Notes: a model not told the origin generated them from the sequence alone. A DNA stretch of 8,492 nucleotides from an uncultured archaeon (GCA_902385025.1 CABMDX010000300.1:1-8492); one strand, 5' to 3'. Shown: positions 1 to 5,415, counted from the stretch's first letter. Numbers and translations: made by a program.

Positions 1-1407
1 CCGGATATTGTCTCCAATCTTCAGGCCCTCCAGGTCGCTCTGGCAGATGAACAGCTTATTTCCTGCGGGAATCTCTCTGAAACCCCGGTCTATTGTGGGA
101 TGCAGCGGCGCTTTGGCGAAAAGGGGCACATCCCCATCGATCTCAAGCGCCGCAGGCTGCCAGACGAAGAAGTAGCGGTTGGCATCAGCATCAATCAGCT
201 TGCGGTTCTCGGCATAGATGGAATCCATGCTGATGCTGATGTCCGTCTCGCCCACGCCAAGGTCGATCATGAACTTGCGAAGCGCCTCTGGCCTGATGCC
301 CCGGCAGCGCATGGCCCTCACAGTTGGAACGCGCGGATCGTCCCATCCGGAATACTCGCCTGCCTCGATGGCCTTTCGCAATTTGCTGGTGCTAAAAGAT
401 CCGAACTGATGAATCTTGATTCTCCCCCAGTGAATGACCCTCGGATACTGCCAGCCCAGATAATCGTAAAGATATCGTTGCCTGCTCCCGCTGTCCGCCA
501 GATCCTTGCCGCGCAGAATATGCGTTGTGCCGAGCAAGTGGTCTTCCACCGCCGACTCAAAATCGAGAAGCGGCCAGACGCGATACTTCGTTCCTACCAG
601 AGGATGAGAGGCAGTGACGATGCGAAAAGCAGGCCAGTCGCGAATGGCCGGGTCCTTGTGGTGCATGTCGGTCTTAACTCTCAGGACCGCATCGCCCTCG
701 GCCAGAGTGCCGTCGAGCATCTTCTTCCACAGCTCCAGGTTCTTCTCCACACTCTGATTTCGATGCTCGCACTCCACTCCCTTGTCCTTATGCTCCTTGA
801 AGACTGCCTGCGGACAGGCGCATACATACGCCCCACCCCGGCTTATCAGCTCCTCTGCTATCGGGTAATACTGGCCTACCCGTTCGCTGGCAGTGATAAC
901 CAGATCCGGCCTGGCGTCAAGCCATGCGCAGTCCTCAAGATACCAGCCGTAAGCCTCCGGCATGGGCCGCTTCTTGACAGGATCGGTGTCATCGAAGCGG
1001 ATGATGAACTTGCCCCCATATTTCCTGACGTATTCGGAGTTGACGATAATGCCTCTCGCGCTGCCGAGTGTCGGCGGCCCGTTGGGATTGGGCGCAAAGC
1101 GCATCACTACCCCATTTTCTGCCCCCTCCAGAGCCGGTAATCCTTTATCCGGTTCTTTTCTCTCCGAGAGCTCAGCCAATAGCTCGGGCGCAATGGCCTC
1201 CAGCCTCTTTTGCCACACCTCTGGACTTGTCTTTTCCACCTCTGCCAGGACCTCCCTGACCAGAGGAGATACAACCTTGGCCTGGGCGCGCAGCTCCGGG
1301 TGCTCTCCCATGAGCTTTCCCATAACCGCTCCGGCATTAGGGGCGGCATTATACTTTACCGCGTTCTGCAGCGCATACTTCTCTATGAGCTCTCTTGTCT
1401 TTTCCAT
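1..1407 (-). CDS. gltX: Glutamyl-tRNA synthetase, archaeal type (3' end cut by window)
   Basis: Cytoplasmic enzyme that attaches glutamate to tRNA-Glu using ATP. The frame is open for 469 codons from ATG at 1407 to the window edge; family members are usually about 550-580 residues, so roughly the last 100 (end of the anticodon-binding domain) are missing. Visible parts are an archaeal N-terminal extension (about 1-95), the class I Rossmann signature RFAPNPNGPP followed by TLGSARG (103-119) in place of the HIGH motif, RFDDTDP (137-143), and a late FSTSKLR (338-344) where KMSKS is expected. EDHLLGTTHILRGKDL (289-304) is typical of archaeal/eukaryotic GluRS. An AGGAG lies 7 nt before the ATG, which fixes the start. 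The NUDIX gene lies upstream on the same strand with a 100-nt gap. The degenerate HIGH/KMSKS motifs are, from memory, shared by methanogen relatives and do not suggest inactivity. The long plus-strand frames across this region are antisense shadows. Confidence 0.96.
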   Translation of the reverse strand, partial: MEKTRELIEKYALQNAVKYNAAPNAGAVMGKLMGEHPELRAQAKVVSPLVREVLAEVEKTSPEVWQKRLEAIAPELLAELSERKEPDKGLPALEGAENGVVMRFAPNPNGPPTLGSARGIIVNSEYVRKYGGKFIIRFDDTDPVKKRPMPEAYGWYLEDCAWLDARPDLVITASERVGQYYPIAEELISRGGAYVCACPQAVFKEHKDKGVECEHRNQSVEKNLELWKKMLDGTLAEGDAVLRVKTDMHHKDPAIRDWPAFRIVTASHPLVGTKYRVWPLLDFESAVEDHLLGTTHILRGKDLADSGSRQRYLYDYLGWQYPRVIHWGRIKIHQFGSFSTSKLRKAIEAGEYSGWDDPRVPTVRAMRCRGIRPEALRKFMIDLGVGETDISISMDSIYAENRKLIDADANRYFFVWQPAALEIDGDVPLFAKAPLHPTIDRGFREIPAGNKLFICQSDLEGLKIGDNIR

Positions 1408-1414
1408 GAAACAT

Positions 1415-1419
1415 CTCCT
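1415..1419 (-). promoter_or_regulatory. Shine-Dalgarno of gltX
   Basis: AGGAG on the minus strand, 7 nt upstream of the gltX ATG at 1407. It is a good match to the 3' end of 16S rRNA and supports this ATG as the start. Confidence 0.75.
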
Positions 1420-1450
1420 AAAGCGGCCTGTCTGGATAGCAGCGGGCAGG

Positions 1451-1458
1451 ATTTATGC
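1451..1458 (-). promoter_or_regulatory. Candidate TATA box for gltX
   Basis: GCATAAAT read on the minus strand. Its centre is about 47 nt before the gltX ATG, so transcription would start near 1429 and give a leader of about 20 nt that still contains the SD. A 6-bp inverted repeat, CCTGGC (1458-1463) and GCCAGG (1478-1483), lies just upstream and could be an operator or the end of the NUDIX transcript. The call rests on position and AT content only. Confidence 0.35.
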
Positions 1459-1507
1459 CTGGCGATCTTCTGCAACAGCCAGGAGAGCTAATTCGAATAT
1501 CTCTACT

Positions 1508-1939
1508 TCAAATTGACTGCTCCCCCGTGCGCTCGAACAGGTTTGCTGCCCTAGCCATAGAAAGAGCGTCGCGTATTATCAACTCATGATCGAAGGCAAG
1601 AGAAGGAAGGCAATGCAAAGATACGATCTCTGCTGCCCTGGCATCCGAACCTGACACCAGAGTCCCCCTGCCAAGAGCGAGATAAGCCAGAGATACTACA
1701 TGCCCCCTCGGGTCGCGACCGGGATCAGAGTATACCCCCACCAGCCCCTGCAGCTCGATCATGAGGCCCGTCTCCTCCTTTGCTTCTCTATGAACTGCAT
1801 CTTCAACCGTCTCCCCAACCTCCACAAAGCCGCCTGGAAGGGCATAACATCCTTCATAGGGCGGGTTATCTCTCCGGATGAGCACAATTCCCTTCTGAAA
1901 GAGTATGACGGCGTCCACCGCCAACAGTGGTGTTCTCAT
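1508..1939 (-). CDS. NUDIX hydrolase, ADP-ribose pyrophosphatase-like
   Basis: Predicted cytosolic Mg-dependent hydrolase that cleaves nucleoside diphosphates linked to another moiety; archaeal members of this type often act on ADP-ribose. With the start at 1939 it has 143 residues, normal for a single NUDIX domain. The NUDIX box is complete, with the pattern G-x5-E-x7-REAKEETG (about residues 37-59). YSDPGRDPRGH follows the box, as is common in ADP-ribose-type enzymes. Start choice: the ATG at 1939 has GGAG 6 nt upstream and MRTPLLAVDAVI is a typical beginning. In-frame ATGs at 1951 and 2050 would add 4 or 37 residues; the 37-residue extension is basic, crosses a short tandem DNA repeat and lacks family features, although a TATA-like AAATTATC at 2073-2080 would suit a leaderless start at 2050. 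The gene precedes gltX on the same strand without evident functional coupling. The substrate cannot be read from sequence. Confidence 0.85.
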   Translation of the reverse strand: MRTPLLAVDAVILFQKGIVLIRRDNPPYEGCYALPGGFVEVGETVEDAVHREAKEETGLMIELQGLVGVYSDPGRDPRGHVVSLAYLALGRGTLVSGSDARAAEIVSLHCLPSLAFDHELIIRDALSMARAANLFERTGEQSI

Positions 1940-1945
1940 ATTGCT

Positions 1946-1949
1946 CTCC
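1946..1949 (-). promoter_or_regulatory. Shine-Dalgarno deciding the NUDIX start
   Basis: GGAG on the minus strand with a 6-nt spacer to the ATG at 1939. Neither longer in-frame start (1951, 2050) has a comparable SD at proper spacing, so this site favours the short protein. Confidence 0.5.
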
Positions 1950-2016
1950 ATGAACCGTTTGCCCGGGATATTCAACCTGGGCATTTCAACCAGCCACTCA
2001 ACTTGATAGCTTGGCC

Positions 2017-2042
2017 TTGATGATTTCGCTTGACGATTTCGC
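2017..2042. repeat. Two tandem copies of a 13-bp unit
   Basis: TTGATGATTTCGC followed directly by TTGACGATTTCGC; 12 of 13 bases agree. It lies in the upstream region of the NUDIX gene, where only the unlikely long form of that protein would translate it. Confidence 0.7.
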
Positions 2043-2297
2043 TTAACCATTTGTCGAAACCATCCTCATCACGATAATTTCACATACTCGCTGCTAGGGT
2101 GATCTGAAAAATGGTTCACTGAAATCATAATCCATTCCATGAACCCGCAAGGATTAAATAGGACCGAAGTCGAAAAGCATTTCGGCAAAGGTCGATTATT
2201 TGCATATCCCTCCCAACCCTACATCCAATCGGCCTTTGGCTTTTTTCTTCTGACACACAATGAACCTGAAATACTGGCAGAGGAATGCAGGTCCAAC

Positions 2298-2930
2298 ATG
2301 TCCTTATATGTGCTCAAGCTGGGCGGTAGTCTCCTGCCTGTGGCCAGGAATCTGATAGGTGCCCTCTTTTCCCTCGCGGAGGAGGGTTACAGCTTTCTGG
2401 TAGTGCCTGGCGGGGGACCCATGGCCGATCTGATAAGAGAACTCTTTGCAAGGCACAGGATATCAGAGGAGGCCGCGCACTGGATGGCCATCTTGGCTAT
2501 GGAGCAATACGCCTATTTTCTGGCTGATGGAACCTGTGCCGAGCTTTCCAGAGAGATTCGCCCGCCCTCCGCAGGCAACTGTGTGGCAATTCTTCTTCCA
2601 TATCAGACTCTGCTGCAGGATGATGCAGGCATCGAGCATAGCTGGGACTACACCTCGGATGCGGTGGCACTGATTGCCGCCCTCGGTCTAAAGGCTCAGC
2701 TCATCAAGGCCACCAATGTCGATGGCATTTTTCTGGGGGGAAAGGTATCCGAAGAAGTACCGGCCAGCACCCTTCTGGGCATGGAGAGCTGCGTAGATCA
2801 GGGAACACTTCGCCTTCTTGTCAATAGCCCGGAGGACGCGAGCATTTGGGTGCTGAACGGCAGCGATCCGGAGCGCTTTATATCAGCTCTCAAGGAAGCC
2901 AGGGGCGGAACGGTTATTAGATGCAGATAG
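2298..2930 (+). CDS. mfnE: Amino-acid-kinase-family protein, probable methanofuran kinase MfnE
   Basis: Probable cytosolic kinase that phosphorylates the phosphorylated aminomethyl-furan precursor to its diphosphate during synthesis of methanofuran, the C1 carrier of methanogens. From ATG 2298 it has 210 residues. KLGGSL (7-12) and VVPGGGP (35-41) form the phosphate-binding start of the amino-acid-kinase fold. AAHWMAILAMEQYAYFLA (59-76) and HSWDYTSDAVA (114-124) resemble, from memory, the MfnE group more than UMP or glutamate 5-kinases. KATNVDGIF (137-145) is the usual nucleotide-site segment. Start choice: the frame is open back to ATG 2139, but those 53 residues precede the first beta strand without recognisable domain features, and a TATA-like box at 2153-2160 lies inside them. 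SD support at 2298 is weak (AGAGG, 14 nt away). Similar proteins are sometimes named uridylate kinase or pyrroline-carboxylate synthetase. The fold is certain; the MfnE assignment is moderate. Confidence 0.7.
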   Translation: MSLYVLKLGGSLLPVARNLIGALFSLAEEGYSFLVVPGGGPMADLIRELFARHRISEEAAHWMAILAMEQYAYFLADGTCAELSREIRPPSAGNCVAILLPYQTLLQDDAGIEHSWDYTSDAVALIAALGLKAQLIKATNVDGIFLGGKVSEEVPASTLLGMESCVDQGTLRLLVNSPEDASIWVLNGSDPERFISALKEARGGTVIRCR

Positions 2931-2965
2931 AATAATGAGGCACCAACACAATTTGATTATAGAAC

Positions 2966-3003
2966 GCGGGTCAAAGGCCGCAGAATATTTCGCTTTGGCC
3001 CGC
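2966..3003. repeat. 11-bp inverted repeat (long hairpin) before the zinc-ribbon/EF-1beta unit
   Basis: The arm GCGGGTCAAAG (2966-2976) and the arm CTTTGGCCCGC (2993-3003) pair over 11 bp with one G-U, around a 16-nt loop. No U-run follows, so it is not a classic terminator. It starts 35 bp after the kinase stop and ends 16 bp before the TATA-like box at 3019. It may be an operator, an RNA 3'-end structure for the kinase transcript, or part of a longer leader. Confidence 0.75.
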
Positions 3004-3018
3004 TCATCTATGGGAAGG

Positions 3019-3026
3019 TTTATACA
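3019..3026 (+). promoter_or_regulatory. Candidate TATA box for the zinc-ribbon/EF-1beta unit
   Basis: TTTATACA, about 35 nt before the ATG at 3057; transcription would begin near 3044-3048, at the edge of the SD-like GAGGGGA (3044-3050). An upstream AT-rich element, GAATATTT (2983-2990), would instead give a leader of about 45 nt that keeps the whole SD. The choice between them is open. Confidence 0.4.
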
Positions 3027-3056
3027 GGGAAATATATCAACCAGAGGGGAGATAAC

Positions 3057-3227
3057 ATGAAGGAAGAAATGCCAGAGAGATGCATATCATGTGGCATTAC
3101 GCTGACCGGCGTGGGCGGGACGAAGTTTCCCTGCCCAAGCTGCGGAACCGTGATTGCCAGATGCAACCGCTGTAAAAAACAGAGCAACGTTTATACCTGC
3201 AAAGCCTGTGGCTTCTCAGGGCCGTGA
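3057..3227 (+). CDS. Small archaeal zinc-ribbon protein linked to translation (HVO_2753/COG2888 type)
   Basis: A 56-residue cytosolic protein made of two zinc-binding sites. Four CxxC pairs are visible: C9/C12, C26/C29, C36/C39 and C48/C51, three of them ending in CG. The end, [19 protein letters not shown] except for one inserted residue early on, closely matches the haloarchaeal small zinc-finger protein HVO_2753 as I remember it. COG2888 members are predicted RNA-binding Zn ribbons with a role in translation, and a neighbouring EF-1beta gene is the usual arrangement. Here EF-1beta starts 10 nt downstream and its SD overlaps this gene's stop codon, so the two are almost certainly co-transcribed. 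The start ATG has GAGGGGA 6 nt upstream. The gene is too short for standard ORF cut-offs. The fold is clear; the exact molecular role is unknown for the family. Confidence 0.93.
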   Translation: MKEEMPERCISCGITLTGVGGTKFPCPSCGTVIARCNRCKKQSNVYTCKACGFSGP

Positions 3228-3237
3228 GGTGTGAGAA

Positions 3238-3507
3238 ATGGGAGACGCCGCGGTAAAGATGAAGGTTATGCCGGAGAGCACGGAAATAGACCTGACAAAG
3301 CTCGCTGAGGACATAAAGAAGGTAATTCCGAGCTTCGCCAGGCTGCATGTGATCCAGGAGATGCCAATAGCCTTCGGTTTGAAAGCTTTAATCGTTGTGA
3401 CCATCATGAATGACAAGGGCGGCCACAGCCCGGATGAGATTGAGGCAGCCGTCAGCAAAGTTGCCGGTGTGGAGTCCGTTGAGGTGGAAGAGGTAGGGCT
3501 CCTCTAA
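3238..3507 (+). CDS. ef1b: Translation elongation factor 1-beta (aEF-1beta)
   Basis: Guanine-nucleotide exchange factor that reloads EF-1A with GTP during elongation; cytosolic. The 89-residue length equals the usual single-domain archaeal form, which corresponds to the C-terminal exchange domain of eukaryotic eEF1B-alpha. Characteristic segments are VAVKMKVMPES-like residues at 5-14, a central helix with IKKVIPSFARLH (about 26-37), the IQEMPIAFGLKALIV stretch (39-53), and the acidic end VAGVESVEVEEVGLL. The SD is GAGGTG (3226-3231), 6 nt before the ATG and overlapping the TGA of the zinc-ribbon gene, so translation is probably coupled. The next feature is tRNA-Ala, 72 bp downstream. A short T-rich stretch near 3517-3525 may end the message. 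Identification is secure. Confidence 0.96.
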   Translation: MGDAAVKMKVMPESTEIDLTKLAEDIKKVIPSFARLHVIQEMPIAFGLKALIVVTIMNDKGGHSPDEIEAAVSKVAGVESVEVEEVGLL

Positions 3508-3579
3508 AACCACCCTTGTTTTGGGAACCGGAAATTTCAAAATAGATTCTTAAATCCGTTTTATAGCAAAAAGCAAAAT

Positions 3580-3651
3580 GGGCTTGTAGATCAGTGGTAG
3601 ATCGCCGCCTTCGCAAGGCGGAGGCCACGGGTTCGAATCCCGTCAAGTCCA
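3580..3651 (+). tRNA. tRNA-Ala, anticodon CGC
   Basis: A complete 72-nt cloverleaf including the discriminator. The acceptor stem GGGCTTG/CAAGTCC contains a G3-U70 wobble, the identity element of alanine tRNAs. The D stem is GATC/GATC with loop AGTGGTA, the anticodon stem CCGCC/GGCGG with loop TTCGCAA, the variable loop AGGCC, the T stem ACGGG/CCCGT with loop TTCGAAT, and the discriminator A3651. The anticodon CGC (3612-3614) reads GCG codons. No CCA is encoded; CTTTT follows and may serve as terminator. No intron is present. Upstream box-A candidates are TTCTTAAAT (3547-3555) and TTTTATA (3559-3565); the first is better spaced. Confidence 0.97.
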
Positions 3652-3656
3652 CTTTT
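3652..3656 (+). terminator. Oligo-T after tRNA-Ala
   Basis: CTTTT immediately follows the discriminator base. A short U-run is the usual archaeal stop signal; no hairpin accompanies it. Confidence 0.35.
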
Positions 3657-3678
3657 GGTCCCGCTTCCATTTTCCAAT

Positions 3679-3730
3679 TATGAATCCAGGGTTAAGTATG
3701 ATCTAGGGTTAAGTATGATTCAGGGTTATA
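3679..3730. repeat. Three tandem imperfect 17-18 bp repeats
   Basis: The copies start at 3679, 3697 and 3714. The common form is TATGATYYAGGGTTAAG; copy 1 carries one extra A, and copy 3 ends in TATA instead of TAAG. The block lies between tRNA-Ala and the small gene at 3815, about 55 bp upstream of that gene's TATA-like box. There are no spacers, so it is not a CRISPR array. It may be a multi-site operator or a small expanded minisatellite. Confidence 0.85.
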
Positions 3731-3783
3731 TGTACCTCGAACGATAGACGTCTGCGATTACAGCCTTGACTCCAGGAGTAAAG

Positions 3784-3792
3784 TACTTAAGT
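3784..3792 (+). promoter_or_regulatory. Candidate TATA box for the small gene at 3815
   Basis: TACTTAAGT is centred about 27 nt before the ATG, which would make the transcript leaderless or nearly so. No SD precedes the ATG, which fits that model. The call rests on position alone. Confidence 0.3.
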
Positions 3793-3814
3793 TTGCACGC
3801 ACTATTTTTATTGT

Positions 3815-4051
3815 ATGAAAGGAGTCCTCGATCACCTGGGAATTGCCCATAAGGAGCCTCTATCACCTCGCGACAGTTCGCGAAACGGCGGCATTGAACA
3901 GACTGATAAGGAGCTATGTGCTGCAAAGGAGATACTCTCTGAGGTCTTCGGCATAAGCCTGGCCGAGGTGGAGGATATGATTAAGAGAAGGAGCGAAGAG
4001 AGGATGGTCTGGCCGGAGAGGCTTCATGTTGGAGAAACCGCAAGTGAATGA
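3815..4051 (+). CDS. Unrecognised small protein
   Basis: A 78-residue frame that I do not recognise. Residues 1-29 are polar and probably disordered; about 30-65 form a charged, likely helical segment (ILSEVFGISLAEVEDMI followed by basic and acidic residues), and the tail holds MVWPERLHVGE. No signal peptide or membrane segment is visible. Support for it being real: its composition is balanced and protein-like, the helix is amphipathic, a TATA-like box sits at leaderless distance, and its stop overlaps an in-frame ATG of the next frame (ATGA at 4048-4051). Against it: no SD and no known family. It probably belongs with the membrane-like gene downstream. Confidence 0.55.
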   Translation: MKGVLDHLGIAHKEPLSPRDSSRNGGIEQTDKELCAAKEILSEVFGISLAEVEDMIKRRSEERMVWPERLHVGETASE

Positions 4052-4080
4052 TGGCTTGCCAAAGACCTGCCTTATGGATA

Positions 4081-4089
4081 AAAATATAT
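4081..4089 (+). promoter_or_regulatory. Candidate TATA box for the membrane-like gene at 4117
   Basis: AAAATATAT is one of the clearest TATA-like elements in the window. Its centre is about 32 nt before the ATG at 4117, giving a leader of only about 6 nt. It would separate this gene's expression from the small gene upstream and would exclude the ATG at 4048 from that transcript. Confidence 0.45.
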
Positions 4090-4116
4090 CAATGCAGACT
4101 GAAAAGCCAGAATTTG

Positions 4117-4521
4117 ATGGGAACGCTGATAAGGGTAATAAAAGCCGCAATTGGTGCAGCACTTCTCAATAGAGCTGTAAAAGGCGCGTTTGTGGCAGCC
4201 ATAATGAGGTTGATTAGCTGGGTGATGCAGCCCTCGACAAGTTCGAAGATTAGAGCTTTTATTTCAGACCTGATAAGCCCAAAGCAAAGCCGCAGAGGTT
4301 ACAAAATTCCGAGAACACTGCTGGAAGGGCTACTGGCCTTTGCTCTTATCAGGTCGAAGAAAAAAGGCTGGATATTCGAGCCTGCGGTGATCTCAACTGC
4401 ACTGGCACTCATATTTTCACTGCTTCGCTCAGGAGCCCGAAGCAATGGCAAAGTGCAGGGCCCAAAAAAGGATTATGTCCTTGACTTTGAAGAGTACACA
4501 GTCGTCGATGAGAAGACCTGA
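4117..4521 (+). CDS. Unrecognised membrane-associated protein with acidic C-terminal tail
   Basis: 134 residues from ATG 4117; no family recognised. Three hydrophobic stretches are visible: a cationic amphipathic one at about 4-37 ([20 protein letters not shown] and on), and two at about 68-79 ([12 protein letters not shown]) and 88-103 ([16 protein letters not shown]). They are separated by very basic loops (KQSRR; RSKKK), suggesting a small membrane protein with the basic parts in the cytoplasm. The last 16 residues, [16 protein letters not shown], are acidic and aromatic after a basic GPKK, like a docking tail. Start choice: ATG 4048 overlaps the upstream stop and adds 23 residues that look untypical, while 4117 has a strong TATA box just upstream. 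If 4048 is right, the product is 157 residues and translation could be coupled. The iron-sulfur gene follows after 32 bp with its own TATA box. Confidence 0.7.
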   Translation: MGTLIRVIKAAIGAALLNRAVKGAFVAAIMRLISWVMQPSTSSKIRAFISDLISPKQSRRGYKIPRTLLEGLLAFALIRSKKKGWIFEPAVISTALALIFSLLRSGARSNGKVQGPKKDYVLDFEEYTVVDEKT

Positions 4522-4528
4522 TTATAAG
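4521..4528 (+). promoter_or_regulatory. Candidate TATA box for the QueG-like gene
   Basis: ATTATAAG begins on the last base of the previous stop codon and is centred about 29 nt before the ATG at 4554. With no SD present, a leaderless or near-leaderless transcript is implied. Confidence 0.45.
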
Positions 4529-4553
4529 CCATGATGATCCTAACCATACTATT

Positions 4554-5270
4554 ATGAAGCCGAATGATGAGATCCTTGCGCTTGCAGAGGATTATGGTGC
4601 TGATCTTTTCGGGGTGGCCGACCTCACAGAGGCCCAGGAGTTCATTCTCTGGCAGGGCGGCTCGAGGGTAGCGGGCTATCCCAGAGCCGTCTCCATCGGC
4701 ATTACTCTTCTCCACCCCATTGTGGACCAGCTTCCGAGGAGAGAAGAGAAGGCCGTGGCAGTGGAGTACAGGCACCACGCCTATGATGTGATAAACGACA
4801 GACTGGACGACATTTCTTCGCGCCTCTCCGGTGCATTGCAGGCAAGGGGCTATCGTGCGCTCCCTATTTCTGCCTCTGGCAGGGCAGACGATGATAAAAT
4901 CGCTGCGACATTTTCTCATAAGCTTGCCGCGCACCTCGCAGGCCTTGGCTGGATCGGAAAGAGCTGCCTGCTTATCACTCCCCAGGCAGGGCCACGAGTG
5001 CGCTGGACGACTGTGCTCACAGACGCGCCATTGTCGCCCACGGGCAAGCCTATGGAGGAGCAGTGCGGCGATTGCCGGGAATGCGAGAAGATCTGCCCTG
5101 CCGGAGCCATCCTCGGCCGGCCCTTCAGGGATGATGAGCCGCGAGAGACGCGCTACGATGCCCGCAAGTGTGAGCAGTATTTCCGGGATATGGAGAAGAA
5201 TGGCGACGTGGGTGTATGCGGGATGTGCGTGTATATTTGTCCGTATGGGCGCAAAAATGATGCAGATTAA
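4554..5270 (+). CDS. Short QueG-like double [4Fe-4S] protein
   Basis: A 238-residue cytosolic iron-sulfur protein related to epoxyqueuosine reductase QueG (COG1600). After an N-terminal alpha/beta region, [20 protein letters not shown] (122-141) matches the QueG signature around GLGWIGK. Two clusters follow: C171-x2-C174-x2-C177-x3-C181, then C222-x2-C225-x3-C229 with C206 as the likely remaining ligand, the crossed pattern of double-cluster ferredoxin domains. Bacterial QueG is about 350-380 residues with C-terminal HEAT-like repeats and uses cobalamin; those repeats are absent. Because archaea make archaeosine rather than queuosine, a true QueG role is unlikely. It may be a redox or corrinoid-related reductase of unknown substrate. 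The gene stands alone, starts without an SD behind a TATA-like box, and is followed by T-runs. Family placement is good; function is unknown. Confidence 0.87.
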   Translation: MKPNDEILALAEDYGADLFGVADLTEAQEFILWQGGSRVAGYPRAVSIGITLLHPIVDQLPRREEKAVAVEYRHHAYDVINDRLDDISSRLSGALQARGYRALPISASGRADDDKIAATFSHKLAAHLAGLGWIGKSCLLITPQAGPRVRWTTVLTDAPLSPTGKPMEEQCGDCRECEKICPAGAILGRPFRDDEPRETRYDARKCEQYFRDMEKNGDVGVCGMCVYICPYGRKNDAD

Positions 5271-5285
5271 TTTTTAAATATTTTT
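5271..5285 (+). terminator. T-runs after the QueG-like gene, also TATA-like
   Basis: TTTTTAAATATTTTT directly follows the TAA stop. The T-runs fit archaeal U-tract termination. The same AT-rich stretch could serve as a TATA box for the secreted-protein gene, with transcription starting near 5302 and a leader of about 125 nt. Confidence 0.45.
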
Positions 5286-5349
5286 ATCAATAACAGGTGG
5301 ATCCAAAAATGTCCGCCACCAGGGTTCCCAGGATTTTCTCTCAAACCAA

Positions 5350-5393
5350 GATCATAGGACAACCATGATCAGAGGACAATCTTCAAATTGTCC
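5350..5393 (+). repeat. Direct repeats and hairpin in the leader of the secreted-protein gene
   Basis: Three nested elements are visible. GATCATAGGACAA (5350-5362) is repeated as GATCAGAGGACAA (5367-5379), agreeing at 12 of 13. GATCAT (5350-5355) and ATGATC (5365-5370) form an inverted repeat. GGACAAT (5374-5380) and ATTGTCC (5387-5393) form a perfect 7-bp stem around CTTCAA. The hairpins could form one after another in RNA, 22 nt before the SD. Confidence 0.65.
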
Positions 5394-5415
5394 GCGTGCA
5401 GATATATCTCAACCC

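Larger units (their letters stand above)
1940..2297. other. Divergent intergenic region between the NUDIX gene and the mfnE-like gene
   Basis: About 358 bp with no gene I would defend, although the upstream extensions of both flanking frames reach into it. It holds a 13-bp tandem repeat (2017-2042), a minus-strand TATA-like AAATTATC (2073-2080) that could drive the NUDIX gene, and a plus-strand TATA-like ATTAAATA (2153-2160) that would start transcription near 2183. The second argues against translation of the kinase from the far-upstream ATG at 2139. Confidence 0.5.

Noticed and set aside
100..1140. 346-codon open frame on the plus strand
   Set aside because: It is exactly antisense to gltX, whose minus-strand translation shows clear GluRS motifs throughout. 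The plus frame gives no recognisable protein.
962..1516. 184-codon plus-strand frame over the gltX start
   Set aside because: It is antisense to gltX and its upstream region, is rich in Ser as expected of a reverse frame, and has no SD.
2050..2080. C/D-box guide RNA on the minus strand (GTGATGA)
   Set aside because: One C-box match without a D box or closing stem; chance is sufficient.
3679..3730. CRISPR array
   Set aside because: The three repeats are directly adjacent without spacers and are shorter than CRISPR repeats; no cas gene is present.
4531..4595. C/D-box guide RNA: ATGATGA at 4531 and again near 4563
   Set aside because: C-box-like sequences occur, but no CTGA D box lies at suitable distance, and the second copy is inside the QueG-like coding region.
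4473..4934. 153-codon minus-strand frame
   Set aside because: It is antisense to the QueG-like gene, whose cysteine motifs are unmistakable.
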